From contig JASGKH010000002.1 in assembly GCA_047600785.1 (NCBI GenBank), positions 682,001 to 746,000 of the forward strand: a DNA stretch of 64,000 bases. The letters run 5' to 3'. The DNA comes from Breznakibacter sp047600785 (GTDB lineage: Bacteria > Bacteroidota > Bacteroidia > Bacteroidales > Marinilabiliaceae). This document shows, one piece after another, positions 58,389 to 64,000 of the stretch. The position numbers and the translations under genes are program-made. The notes under the pieces were generated by a model, which made no database searches, was not told the origin of the DNA, and saw nothing but the letters and a program-made list of their open reading frames with translations. Within the stretch, counting starts at the first letter, position 1; every line of letters begins with the position of its first letter.

Positions 58389-59438
58389 ATGAATAAGCGT
58401 ATCGCAAAAGTATCATTTTTTGCCATTGTTCTGGTAGTATTTATCCACGCTTACAATGCCAACTTAGTTGTAGACAATCAAGCCGTCAAGGGGACAAGTC
58501 CGTTGGTTTGGTTTATAGAATCTCTTATTGGAGATGGTTTTGCAAGGGTGGCGGTTCCTTTATTTTTTTTTATTTCAGGTATAAGGTTTTATTATGGAAT
58601 CGATGGTCGGTTCGATACTGTGGTGTATCGGAATAAATTATTAAAAAGGTCGATCTCGGTGGCTGGACCGTTTGTTAAATGGTCAACGCTTGGCATGGCG
58701 ATAGTTTTTTTATTACAAACCATACCTTTTTCCGCACCGTTTTTCAATTCCATGTTACTAAGGGATATGAGTATACGGAAATTGTTGTCGATTTGGATAT
58801 TGGACCCGTTACCTTATCAGCTATGGTTTATGCAAGTATTATTTTGTATGGCAGTTCTTTCTCCTTTGTTTTGGAGACTTATTCAACTCAAACTGCCCAC
58901 CTTTTTCATTGTTACGGGATGTCTTGTTCTTTGGTATTTCAAAGGTGGATACAATGGGTGGCCCGAATATTTTTTTGAGGGAATGGCTTTTTTTATGTTA
59001 GGGGCAGTGGTTTCTATTCGTCAAATAGATATTATGCAATATAGGGGGCATTGGTTACTTTTGATGCTCTGGGCCACATTGGTAGTTGCCAAAATATGGT
59101 TGATCTTTGTTCATCAACCATCACTGGCTTTAGTGACTGGTAAATTATCTATTATGATTGGCATGGTTGCGGTTTGGAGTATGATTGATGGATGGCAATC
59201 CGGCTCCAGATATTTTGAAATACTATTGTCGCAGACTTTTTTTATTTATTTGAGCCACGAACCTTTGCTCACTATTACAAAAAAATTGCTTTTATCAGAT
59301 TTTTCTCCGCTTCAGGGACGACTGTTGATCGTCTATTTCATGGCTCCAGTATTGTCCATTGCGGTTTGCTTGATGAGTGGATGGATTCTTAAAGCATATG
59401 TTCCGCGTCTTCATTCATGGTTAACAGGTGGCAGATAG
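58389..59438 (+). CDS. Acyltransferase-3 family membrane protein
   Basis: From ATG 58389 this is a 349-residue membrane protein with ten hydrophobic segments. It begins MNKRIAKVSFFAIVLVVFIH, with the catalytic-type His, followed by RVAVPLFFFISGIRFYYG, the Acyl_transf_3 pattern. The longer frame to 58245 would start inside sequence next to the IS end and is rejected. It is the only plus-strand gene in this part and its end overlaps the end of the minus-strand SGNH gene by 28 bp. The IS lies about 150 bp upstream and may have separated it from its former promoter. Confidence 0.85.
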   Translation: MNKRIAKVSFFAIVLVVFIHAYNANLVVDNQAVKGTSPLVWFIESLIGDGFARVAVPLFFFISGIRFYYGIDGRFDTVVYRNKLLKRSISVAGPFVKWSTLGMAIVFLLQTIPFSAPFFNSMLLRDMSIRKLLSIWILDPLPYQLWFMQVLFCMAVLSPLFWRLIQLKLPTFFIVTGCLVLWYFKGGYNGWPEYFFEGMAFFMLGAVVSIRQIDIMQYRGHWLLLMLWATLVVAKIWLIFVHQPSLALVTGKLSIMIGMVAVWSMIDGWQSGSRYFEILLSQTFFIYLSHEPLLTITKKLLLSDFSPLQGRLLIVYFMAPVLSIAVCLMSGWILKAYVPRLHSWLTGGR

Positions 59439-60115
59439 GGTAAAAGCATTTCTTTCCAAAGAGAATAGGCCTCGGCGGTGAGATGAATGCCATCATAAGA
59501 GAAGTGCTGCTTGAGACTTTGATTGGCTGACAGTTGTTGATTCAGATCAATCCATGGTATGTGTTTCTTTTTGCAATAGTGCTCCAGCATTTGGTTTAAT
59601 AGTGCCACTTGCAGGTTTATTTCTTTGTGGTTCACTGTATAAAGAGTGCTGCATACCAATAGTTGGACTTGGGTGATCAATGTGTCTGCCAAAGCTTTGT
59701 ATTTTTTAAATACGTTGTAGGCATCTTCATTGTGTAATAAGTTGTTGATACCTAGCATTAGTACGATGGTATGGGATTTTAAGGCAAAAATGGTTGGAAT
59801 ACGTTGCTGCACACCCTCAATCAACTCACCGGGAATACCGCGATTTACCACGTCAGCCCGGTTTAGTAGTTCATACCATTGACATTCATAAGTTATGGAA
59901 TTGCCCAGCATCACTATTTGAATAGGCATGGTTTTCCGATTGAGTTTTTCATATTTCATCACTTCTTCTTCCCAATTGACCGTTCGTGGATACAGTGTTG
60001 CTTTACGAAACAGGTAGATACCTTGTGTGGTGAAAGAAAAAAGATAGAGAAGTGCCCCAATTAAAATGAGATTGAGGAACGTTGATAGTATGATTGCAAT
60101 TTTGAAACGATTCAT
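59411..60115 (-). CDS. SGNH/GDSL-family hydrolase, membrane-anchored
   Basis: From ATG 60115 this 234-residue protein has an N-terminal membrane helix (IAIILSTFLNLILIGALLYLF) and an SGNH domain outside: block I VMLGNSITYE with the Ser, block II NRGIPGE with the Gly, block III LMLGINNLLHNE with the Asn, and block V DGIHLTAEAY with Asp and His. It is thus a complete serine esterase or acyltransferase of this fold. Acting beside two acyltransferase-3 genes, it may add or remove acetyl groups on the polysaccharide; in some O-acetyltransferases SGNH and acyltransferase-3 domains are fused. Confidence 0.9.
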   Translation of the reverse strand: MNRFKIAIILSTFLNLILIGALLYLFSFTTQGIYLFRKATLYPRTVNWEEEVMKYEKLNRKTMPIQIVMLGNSITYECQWYELLNRADVVNRGIPGELIEGVQQRIPTIFALKSHTIVLMLGINNLLHNEDAYNVFKKYKALADTLITQVQLLVCSTLYTVNHKEINLQVALLNQMLEHYCKKKHIPWIDLNQQLSANQSLKQHFSYDGIHLTAEAYSLWKEMLLPYLPPVNHE

Positions 60116-60157
60116 TTGTTTGATGTAGTGAATAAGCAAATGTTTGTTTTGATAATT

Positions 60158-61294
60158 TTATTTGTCGCGAGATAAAGATGGTCTTTCTGCCAGCCAATAG
60201 GCGAGGTACGCCATAGACAGGGAGACTATACAGCCCAATAACATATAACCGAAATGTGAAGGTAGCAACATAGATTCATTGGCTTGCATCAATATGCCAC
60301 TTATAAATACGATTATTGGCATGTGTATCACATAGAGACTGTAAGATATATCTCCTAATGGTTTTAAGATTTCAAATGGACGTAGAATTTTTGCTTTATG
60401 CTGGAAATAGAAAAGACCGGCGAAGACCCCCATGAATCCCAAGCCCCATAAAAATTGGTTGAATGCGTGCAGATTGGTATTGATTGTTTTCCATGGGACT
60501 ATAAACAATATAATTCCAAACGGGATCAGGTATTTAAATGTTCTTTGGGTACGTGACGCATAACATTCAGCTAAAACTACACCTAGCCACCAAATAGGTA
60601 AATAACTGAATATTTCTATGACAATGATGGGTTTAAAAGACAAAGAATTGACCAACAGATATAAAAAAGAAACAATAATAGTAGCAACTAGAAACGAACG
60701 CCTTATTGCATAATAAAGTAGTGGGTAGAGCATATAAAACCACCATTCGTAGGCCAATGACCATAACGGGCCGTTGGTTCCGAAAACGGGGACGTAAAAA
60801 CCCATCACAAAACTCATATTGCCCAAAAGAGTTAAGAAAGAATGATCGGAAATGATGTTGGTATTGATGTTTGGATATGGCGTATTTTGTCCATAGATGG
60901 GGAACGATAACCAAATTCCCAAACAATCCAGTGAAAATGTAACGAAAAAGGCTAATAAAAGTGGAGGAATAATCCTTCTTGCCCTTCTTTTAATAAATGG
61001 CCAATGATCGAATGACGTATTGGGATCTATACGCAAATTCCGGGCGTAGCGCAAATGGATAACAAAACCTGACAATACAAAAAAAAGCAGTACAGCTTCG
61101 TGCCCATACCTGAAAAATGACATCAGATAAACCAAAAATTTCTCCCATATATTATAACTTTCGGGGTGAAGAACGTACCCTTCACTATAACCTTCCCATA
61201 GCAACCATCTTGCATGACCAATTAAAACGTAAAAAGCGGCTAGCCCCCTGATACCGTCTAAGAAAATGGTACTTTTGACTGCTTTATTTCCCAT
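60158..61294 (-). CDS. Acyltransferase-3 family membrane protein
   Basis: This 378-residue membrane protein starts MGNKAVKSTIFLDGIRGLAA, a strong Acyl_transf_3 opening, with FYVLIGHARWLLWEG carrying the conserved His, and LLFFVLSGFVIHLRYARNL next. The C-terminus has GDISYSLYVIHMPIIVFISG. It overlaps the polymerase-like gene by 11 bp and lies 42 bp upstream of the SGNH gene, so the three form an operon. It should O-acylate the repeat unit made here. Confidence 0.92.
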   Translation of the reverse strand: MGNKAVKSTIFLDGIRGLAAFYVLIGHARWLLWEGYSEGYVLHPESYNIWEKFLVYLMSFFRYGHEAVLLFFVLSGFVIHLRYARNLRIDPNTSFDHWPFIKRRARRIIPPLLLAFFVTFSLDCLGIWLSFPIYGQNTPYPNINTNIISDHSFLTLLGNMSFVMGFYVPVFGTNGPLWSLAYEWWFYMLYPLLYYAIRRSFLVATIIVSFLYLLVNSLSFKPIIVIEIFSYLPIWWLGVVLAECYASRTQRTFKYLIPFGIILFIVPWKTINTNLHAFNQFLWGLGFMGVFAGLFYFQHKAKILRPFEILKPLGDISYSLYVIHMPIIVFISGILMQANESMLLPSHFGYMLLGCIVSLSMAYLAYWLAERPSLSRDK

Positions 61295-62567
61295 TAATCT
61301 GTTTTAGATACTTATTGTATTGATATAAGATTAAAAAGACAGGCCAGTAACTCATCCCAATAAATGCCACAACACCTGGCAGATCACCCCCTCTCAGTAT
61401 CGGCACAAAGGAAGCTAGTATGATACCCTTTAATAACCAATGCAAATTCGAGTTATAGCGCCAAGTGTACCGGGACAGCTTGACCAATAGCCATGCATAA
61501 AAAATAGACAAAACAACAATGCCCAAAACTCCCCCTTCGCCATAAAAAGTCCCGTAAATAGTTTGAGAAATACCTACGGTACCCTTCTCTACTTTGTTCA
61601 GTCCCAGTTTATTGGCGTAGCCTCCTACTGGCTTGCCAGGCCATAGTTGGCGAGGGATGGGGCGCATCAATATTTCCAAATGTTCCATGCCATAATGATA
61701 GTTTAAATGTTTTGGGTAAACATCCAATACCATCATAAACCCATCGAGCATGTTTTGATCTTCGCGTTTTTCGTTACGTGCTATAGCGGCATCCCACATT
61801 TGTTCGAAAGTCATTTCACTCACGTTATGTTTACGGGCGACTCCTGCCAACGAGAATACAAACAGCACCAATGCCCCACCAAGCATATACCACCACGTTT
61901 TTTTTGCAGGCGTCAAGTTTTGTGTCACTACGATGCCAATGGCCACCATCCATGACAAAAACTGGAATCGTTGACTGGGGTTGTACGACATGACAATGGC
62001 ATAAACCATCAGTACTAGATAAAACCCTTTCATGGCCGGGTCTTGCTTCCATGTGTAGGAACGGTACACCAAAAAGGCCAATAAAATTAACCCTCCTAAG
62101 GCCATGGGGAAAAGCAAAAAGTAACTTTGGCCAAGTGCCAAAGTGCCGCCAATCATCCCTTTAAAAATAGTAAAGACAATGTTGAAAAACACAAATAATC
62201 CCAGGATAAATCCCTTTTTTGTTTTGATAAAATTATTGAATACAACTGGATTATCTACTCGTATGTAAGGATAATCTATCCGTCTGTTGAAAAAACGATA
62301 GGCAAGAATTAGCATCAGTGTACCCAATGCGAAATATCCCAACACAATCATGGCCTTTTCATTGTTCATGGGAGTAAAAATGTTACGCGTATAGACAACT
62401 TTTACCCAATCAGCTTTGTTTTCCAACACGGCGTTATACCGAGAGACACCTGTACTCCAGAAGAAAACGACGGGGAGGAAAATAAATTCGTCGTTGTACT
62501 TTCTAAAATGTATGTATGCAAGGATTAATAATCCCAATGCAAGGTATTCGTATACGGCAATGGTCAT
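61284..62567 (-). CDS. Wzy-like O-antigen polymerase candidate
   Basis: This 427-residue protein has about ten to twelve membrane helices with a large loop around 255-335 containing HYGMEHLEILMRPIPRQLWP and VGGYANKLGLNK, then the C-terminal helices GVLGIVVLSIFYAWLLVKLS. Loops of this kind and the absence of enzyme motifs are typical of polysaccharide polymerases (Wzy/OatA-type). No other polymerase is seen in the locus, so it likely joins repeat units in the periplasm. It overlaps the acyltransferase gene by 11 bp. No Wzx flippase lies in the window. Confidence 0.75.
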   Translation of the reverse strand: MTIAVYEYLALGLLILAYIHFRKYNDEFIFLPVVFFWSTGVSRYNAVLENKADWVKVVYTRNIFTPMNNEKAMIVLGYFALGTLMLILAYRFFNRRIDYPYIRVDNPVVFNNFIKTKKGFILGLFVFFNIVFTIFKGMIGGTLALGQSYFLLFPMALGGLILLAFLVYRSYTWKQDPAMKGFYLVLMVYAIVMSYNPSQRFQFLSWMVAIGIVVTQNLTPAKKTWWYMLGGALVLFVFSLAGVARKHNVSEMTFEQMWDAAIARNEKREDQNMLDGFMMVLDVYPKHLNYHYGMEHLEILMRPIPRQLWPGKPVGGYANKLGLNKVEKGTVGISQTIYGTFYGEGGVLGIVVLSIFYAWLLVKLSRYTWRYNSNLHWLLKGIILASFVPILRGGDLPGVVAFIGMSYWPVFLILYQYNKYLKQINGK

Positions 62568-62701
62568 TTTTTATGATTAAAGATTTGGGTAGATAAATGA
62601 AGATGTGTCTTTTTTGATATATTTTAGTATTGAATGTAAGGTAAAAGGTAGATTACTCTGAATCTAAAATTCTTAATTCAAAACTTTACCCATAATATCA
62701 T

Positions 62702-63898
62702 CTACTTTTGTCTTTGATTGAATGACCCAATTACCTTATTTGTTTGCTTGTTCCAATCAACATCTGCAAAAAATGTATCCCATTGTGGGGTAAATTTTTC
62801 TGTTTCCAAGCGGGTAAAGGCTTTTGACAGCGCATTGGCATCGTCGGCTTTGCATTTAATGCCGAGTTGATAGTTTACTACTGTCTCAGTGAGTGCATTG
62901 GGTAAATCTGACACCAAAACGGGTTTGCGTAATGGTGTGGTTTGGTTTAGTATGCCACTTTGCGCATGGAACGACGAGGCATAATACAATAGCACCCAAT
63001 CTATTGAACCGATCACTGCTGTCATTTCCGGTTCGCTCAAGTAACGGTCAATCCACATTACACGATCGCCAATGCCTAATTTTGACGCCATGTTTTTTAA
63101 GCTCTGAACGTCCATTTGACTGTTGGCGGCACTGCCTGCCACCACCAAGCACAAGTGTGGGTGTTGTTCCAAGACTTGCATCACCAAACGGTAGTTCTTC
63201 TCCTCGCGGATATGTCCTACAATGCCCAGTGCGAGTTGGAAAGGCGCTGTAAAAGCATTTACAGTTTCCAACATATCCTTTTCGGGGGGAGGTAGCTGGT
63301 ACAATCCGTGTTCAACACGTAGGTAACAGGTTTTACCATTGGCGGTATAATAGGGGCGTTGCGGCAGGTTACCGTGGTGCAATCCCAAGTCCATACTGTG
63401 CATCATCTGTTTCATGCACCAACTTGATATTTGGGGCGAGGGAGGGTATGCATCCCTATCGGCGTCGTGGAGAAACACCCCTGTTTTGTGTTTTCTTAAA
63501 AAAACACGAAAAAGAGGCGACCACAACGGGGCACTCATTTGTTCAAAGTCGTTGAGTAGGATGAAAGAAGAACTGTCTGAGTGCCTGTGTGCCTGAGTTT
63601 CAGAGTGGCTGGTTTGGAGGTTCAAGTTCTTAATTTCTTGACATCTTTCTGCTTTCTTCACATGCCACAATAATCTCAATGGGTTTACAAAGTGTCGATA
63701 GAGGAAATGGATTCTGCTGCCAGGTTTGTTATCGGGTACCAGCACTTTTTTTACACCTTCGCCATCAAATGTCGCATTTAGAGGAAGTAGAAGGGTGACG
63801 CTCGCCACTTCCGGGTGTTGGCGGTAGGCGTGGTAAAGTTCTATGGCATATTTGTAACATCCACCGTGTGAGGAGGATTCGTAGAGGATAATGTGCAT
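62702..63898 (-). CDS. Family 4-like glycosyltransferase
   Basis: This 398-residue GT-B-type protein starts MHIILYESSSHGGCYKYAIE, with the glycine-rich acceptor-side loop, and has HLCLVVAGSAANSQMDVQSL and ALGIVGHIREEKNYRLVMQ in the donor half, then LLYYASSFHAQSGILNQTTP in place of the usual E-x7-E block. The motif loss in that block suggests an atypical GT4 or a related family. HDADRDAYPPS lies at about residue 150. It is the first gene of the minus-strand polysaccharide run seen here, 134 bp upstream of the polymerase-like gene. The window ends 100 bp beyond its start. Confidence 0.8.
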   Translation of the reverse strand: MHIILYESSSHGGCYKYAIELYHAYRQHPEVASVTLLLPLNATFDGEGVKKVLVPDNKPGSRIHFLYRHFVNPLRLLWHVKKAERCQEIKNLNLQTSHSETQAHRHSDSSSFILLNDFEQMSAPLWSPLFRVFLRKHKTGVFLHDADRDAYPPSPQISSWCMKQMMHSMDLGLHHGNLPQRPYYTANGKTCYLRVEHGLYQLPPPEKDMLETVNAFTAPFQLALGIVGHIREEKNYRLVMQVLEQHPHLCLVVAGSAANSQMDVQSLKNMASKLGIGDRVMWIDRYLSEPEMTAVIGSIDWVLLYYASSFHAQSGILNQTTPLRKPVLVSDLPNALTETVVNYQLGIKCKADDANALSKAFTRLETEKFTPQWDTFFADVDWNKQTNKVIGSFNQRQK

Positions 63899-64000
63899 GG
63901 GGTGTTTTATGATTGGGGACGGGTTAAAGCCAATCCTTATAAGATGTATCCGTCTTTCCGGGACTATATAGATTATACCAGTGACTTGACTTTGTTTTGT

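Overview
The window comes from a Bacteroidota genome. The evidence is a SusC/SusD pair, promoters of the TTG-N18-20-TAnnTTTG type, a type IX secretion (T9SS) sorting tail on a SprB-repeat protein, CarboxypepD_reg-type TonB receptors and menaquinone genes. The class cannot be fixed from sequence alone; a marine or sediment-type polysaccharide degrader is plausible.

Layout. (1) 1-8.2 kb is the end of a polysaccharide utilisation locus: partial SusC, SusD, a BNR_4 propeller protein and a periplasmic GH2 beta-galactosidase. (2) 8.4-10.2 kb holds an FkbM methyltransferase, an apparently empty stretch and tRNA-Ser(UGA) with a clear promoter and a strong inverted-repeat terminator. (3) 10.3-21.4 kb is a nine-gene minus-strand cluster joining the lower leucine-degradation genes (methylcrotonyl-CoA carboxylase alpha and beta, methylglutaconyl-CoA hydratase, an acyl-CoA dehydrogenase) to a nearly complete mevalonate pathway (class II HMG-CoA reductase, two GHMP kinases, mevalonate-diphosphate decarboxylase, type 2 IPP isomerase). 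The hydratase product is HMG-CoA, the substrate of the reductase, so the cluster reads as a leucine-to-isoprenoid route needing neither HMG-CoA synthase nor HMG-CoA lyase. This is the most interesting system here. (4) 21.6-32.9 kb is mixed housekeeping: 2OG-Fe(II) oxygenase, two EamA transporters, a dihydropyrimidinase-like protein that has lost its metal ligands, an aspartate aminotransferase, a WecA/TagO-type phosphotransferase, glutathione peroxidase, an M3 peptidase and a LysM/M23 peptidase. (5) 32.9-36.6 kb is menF-menD-menB, with menD frameshifted in a 10-G tract. (6) 36.6-42.2 kb holds a large secreted SprB-repeat protein, convergent with menB, and a divergent TonB receptor. (7) 42.7-63.9 kb is an exopolysaccharide/capsule locus: two Wzc-type tyrosine kinases (one frameshifted), a Wza-type exporter, five glycosyltransferases (one frameshifted), a UDP-galactopyranose-mutase-like flavoprotein, three acyltransferase-3 proteins, an SGNH hydrolase, a LbH acyltransferase, a Wzy-like polymerase and a decayed IS5-family element.

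The stretch from about 56.3 to 62.7 kb is visibly richer in A+T than the rest and carries the acyltransferases, the IS and the polymerase, as expected for a horizontally exchanged serotype-like cassette. Three otherwise intact genes (menD, wzc copy 1, one GT4) each differ from an open frame by a single base. Sequencing error, phase variation and real decay cannot be told apart here. All family assignments come from reading motifs; no database search was possible.
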